Shown here: positions 1 through 8,599 of the stretch, one piece after another
Numbering within the stretch: the first letter of the stretch is position 1
Layout: each line of letters starts with the position of its first letter
Source of the DNA: Listeria monocytogenes
GTDB taxonomy: Bacteria > Bacillota > Bacilli > Lactobacillales > Listeriaceae
Length of the DNA stretch: 64,000 bases
Direction: 5' to 3'
NCBI RefSeq assembly: GCF_041765605.1
Contig: NZ_CP168900.1
Location: forward strand, 1,938,001-2,002,000
Notes under the pieces: generated by a model
What the model was told of the DNA's origin: nothing
Database searches by the model: none
Seen by the model: the letters and a program-made list of their open reading frames with translations, nothing else
Program-made: the position numbers and the translations under genes

Positions 1-21
1 CACAACGAGCATTTTTTTCAT
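1..21 (-). CDS. Metal ABC transporter solute-binding protein, first 7 codons only
   Basis: Only the first seven codons (Met-Lys-Lys-Met-Leu-Val-Val) lie inside the window; the rest continues beyond the left edge. The ATG overlaps the stop of the permease gene by four bases (ATGA), which indicates translational coupling. A basic start followed by hydrophobic residues after an ABC-3 permease gene is what the signal peptide of a metal-binding lipoprotein looks like. The product is inferred from position in the operon, not from the sequence seen here. Confidence 0.6.
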
Positions 22-860
22 TCGATAACCTCCCTCTTTTTAGAAAATAATAAACCTTGTTTTGGTGCGAATAAAAAGGCGATAAAGAAAATAATTGTCG
101 CAACTAATACCATTGCCACACCGGATGCTAAGTTGAAAATATAACTAAAGTAAAGTCCGATAATCGCACTCACTGCCCCAAAAGTAGAAGCAAGAACAAT
201 CATTTTGGATAATTTATTCGTAAGCAGATAAGCCGTCGCAGCTGGCGTAATTAACATCGCTACCACTAAAATAATGCCAACCGTTTGCAAAGCCGAAACC
301 GTTACAAGCGTTAAAAGTAACATCAAGAAGTAATGCAGAAATTTCACATTAAGTCCATATGCTTCTGCCATCACTGGATCAAACGAACTAACGAGAAACT
401 CTTTATAAAATAATGCGACTAATGAAATCACGATAATGGCAATAATAATGGTCATCCACATATCCGAACTCCGCACTGCGAGCACATTACCAAATAGAAT
501 ATGATACAAATCCGTACTACTTTTCGCAAAGGATATTAAAATAATCCCGAGTGCGAAAAATGCACTAAAAACAATCCCAATTGCTGTATCATTTTTTATC
601 CGGCTTTTTTGATTAACAAAACCGATGCCAAGCGCGGCCGCAATACCAAATGTTGCAGCTCCAATAAAGAAGTTGATCCCCATCATATAAGAAATCGCCA
701 CGCCCGGTAACACCGCATGAGAAATCGCATCCCCCATGAGTGACATTCCGCGTAAAATGATAAAACTACCAATCACACCTGACACAATTCCAACTGTCAC
801 GGAAGTAATAAGTGCCTTTTGTAAAAAACTATATTGCATTAAGCCTTCTAAAAACAACAT
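18..860 (-). CDS. Manganese/zinc-type ABC transporter permease (ABC-3 family)
   Basis: A 280-residue polytopic membrane protein with about eight hydrophobic segments. The N-terminal part contains the conserved GSFIILRGMSLMGDAISHAVLPGV-like region of ABC-3 permeases (around residues 30-55), the family that imports Mn2+, Zn2+ or Fe2+ (MntB, ZnuB, SitC). It starts three bases after the ATPase stop; a second ATG at codon 8, preceded by GAAGG, is a possible alternative start. It is the middle gene of an ATPase-permease-binding protein operon. Metal specificity cannot be read from the permease. Manganese is favoured because a possible MntR-like box lies in the operon promoter. Confidence 0.88.
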   Translation of the reverse strand: MLFLEGLMQYSFLQKALITSVTVGIVSGVIGSFIILRGMSLMGDAISHAVLPGVAISYMMGINFFIGAATFGIAAALGIGFVNQKSRIKNDTAIGIVFSAFFALGIILISFAKSSTDLYHILFGNVLAVRSSDMWMTIIIAIIVISLVALFYKEFLVSSFDPVMAEAYGLNVKFLHYFLMLLLTLVTVSALQTVGIILVVAMLITPAATAYLLTNKLSKMIVLASTFGAVSAIIGLYFSYIFNLASGVAMVLVATIIFFIAFLFAPKQGLLFSKKREVIE

Positions 861-863
861 CCC

Positions 864-1586
864 CTACACCCCTGTCGCAAATGCTATCGGTGCATCACCA
901 TAAGCAAATTGAATTTTTTCTTCTGTAAATGTTTGTTCCACTGGGCCATGCGCTACTAATTTTTTATTGAGTAAAATAATATCATCAAAGTAGGCAGCCA
1001 CTTTATGAAAATCATGGTGCACGACGACAATCGTTTTTCCGTTGTCTCTTAGTTTTTTTAACAGTCGCATTATCAGCGCTTCACTGGTCATATCAATGCC
1101 AGCAAACGGTTCATCTAAAAAGAAAATCTCAGCGTGTTGGGCAAGTGCGCGTGCAATGAATACCCGTTGCAATTGACCACCAGATAGTTCACCAATTTGT
1201 CGTTTCATAAAGCCGGTCATTTCCACTTGCTCTAATGCATCTAATGCGAGTTGTTTCTCTTTCTTTCCTGGACGTTTAATTAGTCCGAGCGCTGGATACG
1301 TTCCGAGCAACACCATATCAAAAACAGTAATCGGGAAAGTTAAATCTACTTCGCTTCGTTGCGGTACGTAGGCGATTTTCTTTCTCCAGTAGGAAAGTGG
1401 TTTATCCGCTAAAGTGACTTGTCCTTGTTCACGCGGAATTAATCCCATCATTCCTTTTAATAAGGTCGATTTGCCAGCCCCATTTGGACCAACTATGCCT
1501 GTTAATTTACCTGATGCTATTTGAAGTGTGACATTGTCTATCGCCACTTTTTGTTTGTATGCTATCGTTAAACCTTGAATTTTCAT
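864..1586 (-). CDS. Manganese/zinc-type ABC transporter ATPase
   Basis: A 240-residue nucleotide-binding protein that powers metal uptake through the adjacent permease. Visible motifs are Walker A GPNGAGKST (about residue 35), signature LSGGQLQRV (about 135), Walker B IFFLDEP and the switch His in VVVHHDFHK. It belongs to the MntA/ZnuC group. A GTG three codons upstream (1595) is open, but the ATG at 1586 is preferred: GGGTGG sits six bases before it. It is the first gene of the operon, so the promoter region just upstream (1598-1650) should control all three genes. Confidence 0.9.
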   Translation of the reverse strand: MKIQGLTIAYKQKVAIDNVTLQIASGKLTGIVGPNGAGKSTLLKGMMGLIPREQGQVTLADKPLSYWRKKIAYVPQRSEVDLTFPITVFDMVLLGTYPALGLIKRPGKKEKQLALDALEQVEMTGFMKRQIGELSGGQLQRVFIARALAQHAEIFFLDEPFAGIDMTSEALIMRLLKKLRDNGKTIVVVHHDFHKVAAYFDDIILLNKKLVAHGPVEQTFTEEKIQFAYGDAPIAFATGV

Positions 1587-1597
1587 ATAAACCACCC

Positions 1598-1650
1598 TTT
1601 TCCCTCAAGACTAAATTTTACATATAACTAAAAATGTTTCCTTTGAGCAA
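1598..1650 (-). promoter_or_regulatory. Promoter of the metal ABC operon with possible MntR-type operator
   Basis: On the minus strand TTGCTC (1645-1650) and TATATG (1621-1626) are 18 bases apart and form a plausible SigA promoter. Just downstream, around the expected transcription start (about 1598-1614), TTTAGTCTTGAGGGAAAA resembles the MntR box TTTGCCTTAAGGAAA known from Bacillus, with a near-palindromic TCTTGAGG core. The match is imperfect, so this is a candidate only. Confidence 0.35.
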
Positions 1651-1701
1651 CTTTTAATCAAAGTATAACGGAGAACCTTTTTGTTGTAAAGTAAAATGTT
1701 C

Positions 1702-1740
1702 AAAAAAATCCCGCAGTCGATTAAAACTACGGGATTTTTA
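1702..1740 (-). terminator. Intrinsic terminator after the marR-type gene
   Basis: A stem AATCCCG-AGT / ACT-CGGGATT with a T7 tract on the minus strand lies directly after the MarR stop codon. The arms end in A/T runs on both sides, so it may work in both directions. Confidence 0.85.
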
Positions 1741-1744
1741 CTAT

Positions 1745-2161
1745 TTATTTGATAGAGCCGTCTGCTAATTTTTTGAGGAGTTTGCGGAATTCCGCTTGCT
1801 CCTGCTCGGAAAAAACAGCAAAACGTTTTACAATCATTTCTTTTTTCTTTTTATCAATTTCTTGAACAAATTCCTCGGCGTTTGGGGTTAGTCTTAGTTC
1901 GATAATTCGGCGGTCTACTTCAGAACGATGTCGTGTAATAAACTGCTCTTCGACTAAAGTATCGGTAATGGCTGTGATGTGACTGGCTGAAACATCAAGC
2001 GTTTTAGCTAATTCTGATGTTTTCGTAAGCCCACTAGAAATCAAGCTCAAGACGCGATACTCACTACCACTTAACCTTTTGTCGAGTACTGCTTCTACTT
2101 CATGACGAAAACTATTAAAAATCCGCTTAATTAATGTTTCAATTTCTAAGTATGTTTCCAT
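1745..2161 (-). CDS. MarR family transcriptional regulator
   Basis: A 138-residue winged-helix repressor. The recognition region (about residues 50-75, KTSELAKTLDVSASHITAITDTL) is followed by a wing with the usual DRRIIELRLT motif of MarR proteins. Family members are dimers that release DNA on binding small ligands or on oxidation; there is no Cys here, which argues against a thiol-based redox sensor of the OhrR kind. The ATG is preceded by GGAGG. It lies 36 bases after ctpA on the same strand without a terminator, so the two may be co-transcribed. The target genes and ligand are unknown. Confidence 0.88.
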   Translation of the reverse strand: METYLEIETLIKRIFNSFRHEVEAVLDKRLSGSEYRVLSLISSGLTKTSELAKTLDVSASHITAITDTLVEEQFITRHRSEVDRRIIELRLTPNAEEFVQEIDKKKKEMIVKRFAVFSEQEQAEFRKLLKKLADGSIK

Positions 2162-2197
2162 TTTTGCTACCTCCAGTTTTTCAAAAAAGTTGTACGT

Positions 2198-3688
2198 TTA
2201 CTTCACCAAGGCTTTAGCTTTCTGTAGTTGTGGATCTGTTTCTTTTAGATGCTTTTGCGTTAATTCGACTAATTTATCGGTTGTTACACCTGTCATAATT
2301 CCCGTTACATCTAATTTGTTTGCTGCTTGGAATCTCTCAACAGCATATTTTGTATCTATATCGTATAAGCCATCTACTTTTCCAACATTATAATCTAGTG
2401 CTTTTAGCATCGTTTCGATAGTTCTTACATCATCACCGAAATCGCCATTTTGGTAGACTTTTGTGGAGGAAGGAATAGTCATGGTTGCATAATTTGGCAT
2501 GTTTACAACCACATCTGGCGTAATACCTTTTTCATGAATCCATTCGCTGTTTGGCGTCAACCATTTTGCGACGGTCAATTTAAGGGTGGATTCATCGGAT
2601 AAAGTTGTCGCAGTTTGGACAGTACCTTTACCAAACGATTTTGTTCCTACAAGTTTAATGCCACCAGATTCTTTTGCTGCAGCGGCAAGGATTTCTGAAG
2701 CACTTGCGCTACCACCATCTATTAACATAGTGGTTGGTACTTTTACTTTATAATCTCCATGTGAGCTACTATCCGCTTTAATGGCTGATTTGTCGCCGTC
2801 TTTCCCTTGTTCTTGCACGACAATTTTGCCATCAGGAACAAATAGGCTAGCGATGGAAACGGCTTGATCAAGCAACCCACCAGGATTTCCTCGTAAGTCA
2901 ATGACAAGACCTTTCATACCGTCTTTTTCGAGTGATTTTAATGCCTTTTCAAGCTCATCATAGGTAGTTTCAGAAAATGTACTAATAGTTACGTGGGCAA
3001 TTTTGTCGCTGCCCATCTCTTTGTACACTGTCTCGATTGGAATTTCATCACGTGTAATCGTGACATCAAATGGTTTATCTTCGTTGGATCGCTGAATTGT
3101 CAGGGTTACTTTTGTCCCTTTTTCACCGCGGATTTTTTGTGTTGCTTCTGTTGCCGTGTCGCCTTTAACAGACTTGCCGTCTACTTGCGTGATAATATCT
3201 TGCGGGCGCAAACCTGCTTTTTCAGCTGGTGAGTTTTTGATTGGCGAAACAACTACAATAGCACCGTCTTTTTCTTGAATCTCCGCACCAATGCCTTCAA
3301 AACTAGCAGAAATCGTGTCGTTAAACTCTGAAGACTCTTTTTTCGACATGAAAGTGGAGTAAGGATCATCTAGCGAATTAACCATACCACTTATTGCCCC
3401 GTCTATCATCGTAGTAGATTTTGTATCTTTATAATATTTGCTTGTAATTTCGTCGTATACATCGTAAAGCTTGGTAAATTCTTTTCGTTCTGGAATGCTC
3501 ACTTTTACTTGCTTGTCATCCCCTAGCGACATAACAATTGTCGTCACTAATGCTGTCACAAATACAAAAGCGAATAATAGCATTATAAATGGGAATAACT
3601 TCATTTTTATATAACCATTGCCAGGTTTTGATTTTTGTTCTTCGTCTTTCTCCACTTTTTCTGGTTCGTTCTGTGGGGATTCTTCCAT
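2198..3688 (-). CDS. ctpA: Carboxy-terminal processing protease (S41, CtpA/CtpB type)
   Basis: A 496-residue membrane-anchored serine protease facing outward. In order: a charged cytoplasmic tail (1-30), one membrane helix (about 31-54), an N-terminal S41 region, a PDZ domain (about 130-200), the S41 catalytic core, and a C-terminal peptidoglycan-binding domain (about 413-475, FGDDVRTIETMLKALDYNVGKVDG-like). By comparison with B. subtilis CtpB spacing, the catalytic residues are Ser329 (GGSASASEI), Lys354 (SFGKGTVQ) and Gln358. Such proteases trim exported or cell-wall proteins; in Bacillus a relative cleaves a sporulation signal, which Listeria lacks, so the substrate here is unknown. Confidence 0.92.
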   Translation of the reverse strand: MEESPQNEPEKVEKDEEQKSKPGNGYIKMKLFPFIMLLFAFVFVTALVTTIVMSLGDDKQVKVSIPERKEFTKLYDVYDEITSKYYKDTKSTTMIDGAISGMVNSLDDPYSTFMSKKESSEFNDTISASFEGIGAEIQEKDGAIVVVSPIKNSPAEKAGLRPQDIITQVDGKSVKGDTATEATQKIRGEKGTKVTLTIQRSNEDKPFDVTITRDEIPIETVYKEMGSDKIAHVTISTFSETTYDELEKALKSLEKDGMKGLVIDLRGNPGGLLDQAVSIASLFVPDGKIVVQEQGKDGDKSAIKADSSSHGDYKVKVPTTMLIDGGSASASEILAAAAKESGGIKLVGTKSFGKGTVQTATTLSDESTLKLTVAKWLTPNSEWIHEKGITPDVVVNMPNYATMTIPSSTKVYQNGDFGDDVRTIETMLKALDYNVGKVDGLYDIDTKYAVERFQAANKLDVTGIMTGVTTDKLVELTQKHLKETDPQLQKAKALVK

Positions 3689-3800
3689 CTTTCTTCACCA
3701 CTTTCTATGTAAAATGTGGCTAGTAATAGCACATTTTATTTAACTCATTTATTTTACCAGTTTTCCAACTATTTTGGTATCTTTTTTTCATGACATATAA

Positions 3801-3832
3801 AAAAGGAGGACTCATGGTAGAGTCCTCCTTTC
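3801..3832 (-). terminator. Intrinsic terminator of the copper operon
   Basis: A perfect 12-bp stem (AAAGGAGGACTC / GAGTCCTCCTTT) followed on the minus strand by a T6 tract, ten bases after the copZ stop codon. Confidence 0.9.
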
Positions 3833-3841
3833 ATGTTTCAT

Positions 3842-4048
3842 TTAAGCTACTTCATATCCCGCTTCTTCTACGGCATCAATTAGCGCATCTTCTGTCACTT
3901 GTCCTTGTTCAAACTCAACAGTAGCGGTTCCTTCATCAAGTGATACTACTGCACTTTTCACGCCACTAACTTCTGATAAAGCTTTTGTTACGCGAGCCTC
4001 GCAGTGAGAACAAGTCATACCTTCTACATTTAATGTTAATTTTTCCAT
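3842..4048 (-). CDS. copZ: Copper chaperone CopZ
   Basis: A 68-residue heavy-metal-associated domain protein, the usual length of CopZ. The copper site is MTCSHC (Cys13 and Cys16) in the first loop of the ferredoxin-like fold. It carries Cu(I) to the CopA pump encoded just upstream and can pass copper to CsoR. It is the last gene of csoR-copA-copZ, followed by a strong terminator. The start has an AGGAGG site 7 bases upstream. Confidence 0.95.
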   Translation of the reverse strand: MEKLTLNVEGMTCSHCEARVTKALSEVSGVKSAVVSLDEGTATVEFEQGQVTEDALIDAVEEAGYEVA

Positions 4049-4060
4049 GTTATATTCCTC

Positions 4061-6274
4061 CTATGATTTAAATTTATATCTTTTTAAGCGAAGTGCGTTT
4101 GTGACAACAGAAACGGAACTAAATGCCATCGCAAGTCCTGCTACCCATGGGGCAAGTAAACCTAGTGCAGCAATTGGGATACCCGCACAGTTATAAGCAA
4201 GCGCCCAGAAAAAGTTTTGACGGATGTTTCGCATGGTTGCTTTGGAAAGTTCGATTGTTTCTGGAATGAGTGTTAAACGGTGACTTACAAGTGTAACATC
4301 TCCTGTTTCTATCGCAATGTCTGTTCCAGTTCCAATACTAATACCAATATCACTTGCTGCAAGAGCCGGAGCATCATTAATCCCATCACCAACGAAAGCA
4401 ACAATGTGACCTTCTTGCTGTAATTTCTCGACTAAGGCACTCTTGTCGTTCGGCAGTTGTTCGGCAAAGAACATATCGATACCTAAATCTTTAGCCATAT
4501 TTTCTACGACAACAGATTGGTCACCAGAACAAATTGCCGTTTTAATACCTTGTGCTTTTAGTTTTTGGATGGCTTCTTTTGCTTCTGGTCGTGGTGTATC
4601 GGATAAAGCTAGAGCACCTGCGTATACACCATCAATTGCCATTGCTACGACTGTTTTTCCTGCATGCATCCAACTTTCGATTAATTCATCATCTTCTTTT
4701 GGAATCGTTGTAAGGGAAGAAACATAGCGGTAAGCACCTAGTTCCACTTTACTATCATCCAGATTACCGGTCATGCCGTGCCCAGCTTTCGCGCGAATTT
4801 TCCCTTGTTTCACTGCAGATACATCCATATTCTCTGGCTCTAACATCTTAATAATCGCTTTCGCAATCGGATGCTCTGATTGTTGTTCCATTAAGAATAA
4901 ATAAGGGAAAAAATGATCATTGGCTGCTTTTTTATCACTCACTTCTAGTTTACCTTCTGTTAAAGTACCAGTTTTGTCAAAAACGATGGTATCGACTTTG
5001 GAAGTACGTTCTAAATGTTCGCCACCTTTAAATAATATCCCACTTTCAGCACCTTTACCAGTTCCAGCCATGATAGCGGTTGGCGTTGCAAGACCAAGCG
5101 CACAGGGACAGGCGATAACTAATACCGCAATCGCAGCTTCAAGTGAACCATCCACCGTTCCAGTAACAAGATACCAAATAATAAAGGTTACGGCCGCAAT
5201 GCCAAGTACAATTGGTACAAATATGCCGGAAATTCTATCTGCCAAACGTTGAATTGGCGCTTTAATACCTTGCGCTTCTTCCACCAAACGAATAATGGAT
5301 TCTAAAACGGTTTCTTCCATCCGTTTCGTAATTTTTGCTTGGAAAGCCCCGTCAAAGTTAATCGTCGCCCCAATGACAGAATCGCCTGGTTTCTTTTCTA
5401 CTGGTACAGGTTCACCAGTAATCATCGCTTCATCAATACTTGTTTCACCGGAAATAATTTCGGCATCCATCGGAACTTTTTCACCCGGACGAACAAGGAT
5501 AATGTCGCCAATTTCCAACGAATCTACTGGCACTAACCATTCTTTTCCTTCTCGAATAACAGTTGCTTCTTTCGCTTGAAGTTCAAGTAAGCCGGCGATA
5601 GATTCGGTTGTTCTCGATGTTGCGTATGATTCAAGTAATTTACCTAACAAGATTAAGGTGATTAACACAGCACTTGTTTCAAAGTAGTAATGCGGCATTA
5701 CGCTCGGATCAATCATGTGACGAATGTATTCCACTACACTATAGAAATAAGCAGCAGAAGTCCCAAGTGCGACTAATACATCCATATTCGCGCTTTTACC
5801 TCGAAGTGCTTTATAAGCCCCATCATAAAACCGCCAACCAATATAAAACTGAACAATCGTTGCGAGTACTAATTGAATGGTTGGATTAATCCAGTTACCA
5901 ATCGTTTCCGCGAACGCCATTTCATGAATATACGGAATATGTGTCACCATGGTAAGAAGTAATGGCAAGGAAAGAACCGCCGAAAGAATAAAACGTCTCA
6001 CTTCTTTTTTGAAATTCTTTTCTAACACAGCATCTTTTTCTTCTTTGGACATTTTTTCCGCCGCGTCATATCCTGCGTGTTTGACAACTTTAATCAAATC
6101 TTCTGTTGATGTCACTTCTGGGTCGTAATAAACGGCCGCATTTTCCGTTACTAAGTTGACGTTCGCTTTTTCTACACCTTCCGCTTTATTTAACGATTTT
6201 TCAATTCTCGTGGAACACGCCGCACAAGTCATCCCAAAAACGTTTAAATCTTGTCTTACATATTTATCACTCAT
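4061..6274 (-). CDS. copA: Copper-exporting P1B-type ATPase CopA
   Basis: A 737-residue Cu(I) export pump. It has one N-terminal metal-binding domain with MTCAAC (Cys17, Cys20), eight predicted membrane helices, the intramembrane copper site CPC (Cys389-Pro-Cys391), the phosphorylation motif DKTGTLT (Asp433), the nucleotide-domain SEHPIA motif and the GDGINDAP hinge. Many relatives have two N-terminal domains; here only one is present, with CopZ encoded separately. The gene lies between csoR and copZ and should be de-repressed by copper through CsoR. Confidence 0.95.
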   Translation of the reverse strand: MSDKYVRQDLNVFGMTCAACSTRIEKSLNKAEGVEKANVNLVTENAAVYYDPEVTSTEDLIKVVKHAGYDAAEKMSKEEKDAVLEKNFKKEVRRFILSAVLSLPLLLTMVTHIPYIHEMAFAETIGNWINPTIQLVLATIVQFYIGWRFYDGAYKALRGKSANMDVLVALGTSAAYFYSVVEYIRHMIDPSVMPHYYFETSAVLITLILLGKLLESYATSRTTESIAGLLELQAKEATVIREGKEWLVPVDSLEIGDIILVRPGEKVPMDAEIISGETSIDEAMITGEPVPVEKKPGDSVIGATINFDGAFQAKITKRMEETVLESIIRLVEEAQGIKAPIQRLADRISGIFVPIVLGIAAVTFIIWYLVTGTVDGSLEAAIAVLVIACPCALGLATPTAIMAGTGKGAESGILFKGGEHLERTSKVDTIVFDKTGTLTEGKLEVSDKKAANDHFFPYLFLMEQQSEHPIAKAIIKMLEPENMDVSAVKQGKIRAKAGHGMTGNLDDSKVELGAYRYVSSLTTIPKEDDELIESWMHAGKTVVAMAIDGVYAGALALSDTPRPEAKEAIQKLKAQGIKTAICSGDQSVVVENMAKDLGIDMFFAEQLPNDKSALVEKLQQEGHIVAFVGDGINDAPALAASDIGISIGTGTDIAIETGDVTLVSHRLTLIPETIELSKATMRNIRQNFFWALAYNCAGIPIAALGLLAPWVAGLAMAFSSVSVVTNALRLKRYKFKS

Positions 6275-6288
6275 TGTATATACCCCCC

Positions 6289-6582
6289 TCAGGTTTTCGA
6301 AAATTGACGTATTGCTTTAAGTAAGTCCTCCATTACGTCGTCTTCTCCATTTTTTGCCGCGTCCACCACACAGTGTGCCGTATGATGTTCCAGCACTTGC
6401 AAACCAACATTTTTAAGTGCTTTATTCGCTGCTGAAATTTGAACTAAAATGTCTGTACAATATCTATCATCCTCGACCATTTGAGCGATACCGCGAATTT
6501 GGCCTTCGATACGTCGCAAACGATTTTGAAGTAATTTCGTTTCTTCCTCTTTGCGTGGAACAATGGGTTGGTCATGTTTCAT
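6289..6582 (-). CDS. csoR: Copper-sensing repressor CsoR
   Basis: A 97-residue all-helical DUF156 repressor. The Cu(I) ligands expected for the family are present with the right spacing: Cys42, His67 and Cys71 (25 and 4 residues apart, as in M. tuberculosis CsoR Cys36-His61-Cys65). Copper binding releases it from DNA. It is the first gene of the copper operon and its own promoter carries the operator, so it should repress itself together with copA and copZ. The ATG has an AGGAGGAG site. Confidence 0.95.
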   Translation of the reverse strand: MKHDQPIVPRKEEETKLLQNRLRRIEGQIRGIAQMVEDDRYCTDILVQISAANKALKNVGLQVLEHHTAHCVVDAAKNGEDDVMEDLLKAIRQFSKT

Positions 6583-6612
6583 TTTTTCTCCTCCTTTGTT
6601 TCTACAATTAAC

Positions 6613-6641
6613 AGTATACCCCCTATAGGTATATTATGCAA
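6613..6641 (-). promoter_or_regulatory. csoR-copA-copZ promoter with CsoR operator in the spacer
   Basis: On the minus strand TTGCAT (6636-6641) and TATACT (6613-6618) are separated by exactly 17 bases. The spacer and -10 contain ATACCTATAGGGGGTAT, a GC-centred inverted repeat of the kind bound by CsoR at copper operons in Bacillus and Listeria relatives. A repressor there would block RNA polymerase directly. Confidence 0.88.
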
Positions 6642-6663
6642 GCCTTTAATTTTCGCTAACAAT

Positions 6664-6697
6664 AAAAAAAGCCATAAACAAATACTTGTTTATGGCT
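6664..6697 (-). terminator. Intrinsic terminator after the D,D-carboxypeptidase gene
   Basis: A 12-bp stem AGCCATAAACAA / TTGTTTATGGCT with a T7 tract on the minus strand, between the carboxypeptidase stop and the csoR promoter. Confidence 0.88.
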
Positions 6698-6707
6698 CAA
6701 AAGCTTG

Positions 6708-7532
6708 TTATTTAGCGGCATCTACTTTCTTTTGAAGTGCCTCTACATGTTCAAAAAATTCTTCTAATGTCCAGTTGTTTTCATAAATTATCGTTGCGGC
6801 ATCTTTCCCAACATAACGATAATGCCAAGATTCATACTGGTACTGCGTGATAGCTTCTCGACCTTTCATATAACGCAAGATAAAACCGTAGTTATGGGCA
6901 TTTTCTTGTAACCATTTACCTTCAGGAGTTGTTCCAAAAGCTTCTGTTAGTTCATATGATTGGCTTTCTGAGGAGATATCCATTGCTAAACCAGTTTGAT
7001 GTTCACTAGTCCCTGGATAGGCTACTGCTTCTCTTGCTTTTTGGTCCCCTTTGGCATTTACTTCTGCTTGGAAGACCTCTTGTTGGCGCTTATACGAACG
7101 ATAACCAGATACCGCAAATAGTTTCTTGCCATCTTTGTTCGCGGCCGTAAACATTTCTTCTAATGCAGTAGCTGCCTCTTTTCTGAGTTGCGCTTTTTCG
7201 ACTTGTTGGTTACCGAAAGAAAAGGTTACATTCGGTCGAACTAAGTCAGGGGGGGTATATGTCGGTTGCAGAGAATAATCTTTATTGGCTAAAACCAGCA
7301 TATTTTCCTCGTTTTCAATATACTCTATCCCATCTTTTTTGGTTAATTTATTTTGTTTGTCAATATAAGGATAAAGCGGATCTTTTTCTAATTCTGCGAG
7401 TGTTTGATTACCTGACGATTTTTGTTCCACTTTAGCAAGGGAGTCAGCGTTTGTTCCACCGAAATATTGGTCTTCCACCGTGTGGACACAGCTGATGCTA
7501 ATGGCTAAAGCTATTGTTAATAAAGAACTCAT
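6708..7532 (-). CDS. D-alanyl-D-alanine carboxypeptidase, VanY/DdcY type (peptidase M15B)
   Basis: A 274-residue secreted or anchored zinc peptidase that removes the terminal D-Ala from peptidoglycan stem peptides. The M15 signature is clear: SGYRSYKRQ, then GTSEHQTGLAMDIS supplying the zinc His and Asp, and ESWHYRYVG supplying the third ligand and catalytic region. The N terminus is hydrophobic (residues 4-15) but has no basic residues before it, and the ribosome site AGGAAGG is an unusual 13 bases from the ATG, so the true start or an intact signal peptide is uncertain. It follows deoD by 58 bases without a visible terminator. Confidence 0.85.
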   Translation of the reverse strand: MSSLLTIALAISISCVHTVEDQYFGGTNADSLAKVEQKSSGNQTLAELEKDPLYPYIDKQNKLTKKDGIEYIENEENMLVLANKDYSLQPTYTPPDLVRPNVTFSFGNQQVEKAQLRKEAATALEEMFTAANKDGKKLFAVSGYRSYKRQQEVFQAEVNAKGDQKAREAVAYPGTSEHQTGLAMDISSESQSYELTEAFGTTPEGKWLQENAHNYGFILRYMKGREAITQYQYESWHYRYVGKDAATIIYENNWTLEEFFEHVEALQKKVDAAK

Positions 7533-7590
7533 ATCTGTTTATCAACCTTCCTGTATACATTAAGTCTGATTCTAAGGTAGTAATTAAAAA

Positions 7591-8292
7591 TTATTTTATT
7601 GCTGCTTCAAGTGCCACAACAATCATATCATTGAAAGTAGTTTGGCGCTCTTCCGCGGATGTTTCTTCTCCAGTGAAAATATGGTCACTTACAGTTAAAA
7701 TGGCTAAAGCACGACGACCATATTTTTGTGCTAACGTATAAAGTGCCGCTGCTTCCATTTCAATTCCAAGCACACCATAGTCTGCTAATTGTTGTTTGTC
7801 TAGTTGATCATTATAAAAACGGTCTGCAGAAAAAACATTCCCTACTTTAAGCGATAATCCTTTTTCGATACCTGCATCATACGCTTTTTTTAGAAGAGAA
7901 AAATCAGCTACTGGTGCAAAATCTACGCCAGCAAAAGTATTGCGATTAATTTGTGAATCTGTGGAAGCCGCTTGTGCAATGACAACATCACGTACTTTAA
8001 CGTCCGCTTGAATGCCACCCATAGTACCAACGCGAATCAAGTTTTTCACATCATAGCTTTGAATTAATTCATTTACATAAATCGAAATAGATGGAATTCC
8101 CATACCAGTTCCCATAACAGAAACTTTTTCGCCTTTGTATGTACCGGTAAATCCTAGCATACCTCTCACTTGGTTAAATAACACGACATCTTCTAAGAAT
8201 GTTTCTGCAATGTATTTTGCTCTTAATGGATCTCCTGGTAATAAAATCGTTTCTGCAATTTCCCCTTGTTTCGCTTCGATATGTACGCTCAT
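7591..8292 (-). CDS. deoD: Purine nucleoside phosphorylase DeoD
   Basis: A 233-residue hexameric (trimeric-dimer) purine nucleoside phosphorylase of the bacterial DeoD type: it splits purine ribo- and deoxyribonucleosides with phosphate into base and sugar-1-phosphate. Motifs include [27 protein letters not shown], the phosphate-binding IRVGTMGG, and TVSDHI with the catalytic Asp that sets the wide purine specificity. The length equals the family norm. It is followed by the M15 carboxypeptidase and preceded by a YozE-like gene with only 11 bases between, suggesting joint transcription. It salvages purines, as do xpt-pbuX elsewhere in this window. Confidence 0.95.
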   Translation of the reverse strand: MSVHIEAKQGEIAETILLPGDPLRAKYIAETFLEDVVLFNQVRGMLGFTGTYKGEKVSVMGTGMGIPSISIYVNELIQSYDVKNLIRVGTMGGIQADVKVRDVVIAQAASTDSQINRNTFAGVDFAPVADFSLLKKAYDAGIEKGLSLKVGNVFSADRFYNDQLDKQQLADYGVLGIEMEAAALYTLAQKYGRRALAILTVSDHIFTGEETSAEERQTTFNDMIVVALEAAIK

Positions 8293-8303
8293 CTTTTTTC
8301 CTC

Positions 8304-8537
8304 CTAGTGTTTGTTTTTCTCTTCATCTAGCAAATAAGCATCCCAAAGTTCATCAAAAATAGACATTCCCGGTAAATACGGCGCATTAAACTCCAGATAA
8401 TCACAAAGAATATGGTAGTTTCTTGTTTGCTTTGGAAAACTATGATCTCGGTATGCATTGTTGGCAAATTCCGTTTTCTGATCTGTTAGCTTCGGGTCCC
8501 GATATGTCATTAAAAAATGATAAAATGATCTTCCCAA
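8304..8537 (-). CDS. YozE-like small protein (UPF0346)
   Basis: A 77-residue protein of the YozE/UPF0346 family, recognised by [29 protein letters not shown] and a C-terminal FDELWDAYL helix. B. subtilis YozE has a SAM-like helical fold; its function is not known. The open frame reaches a GTG at 8549, but GGAG would then sit one base from the start; the TTG at 8537 leaves a usable spacing and gives the N terminus typical of the family (Met-Gly-Arg-Ser-Phe-Tyr). It directly precedes deoD. Confidence 0.82.
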
Positions 8538-8599
8538 CGTACAACACACTCCGCTCTTTTTATGCTTTAACTATAGTTGATTTCCTGAAAAAAATAAAG

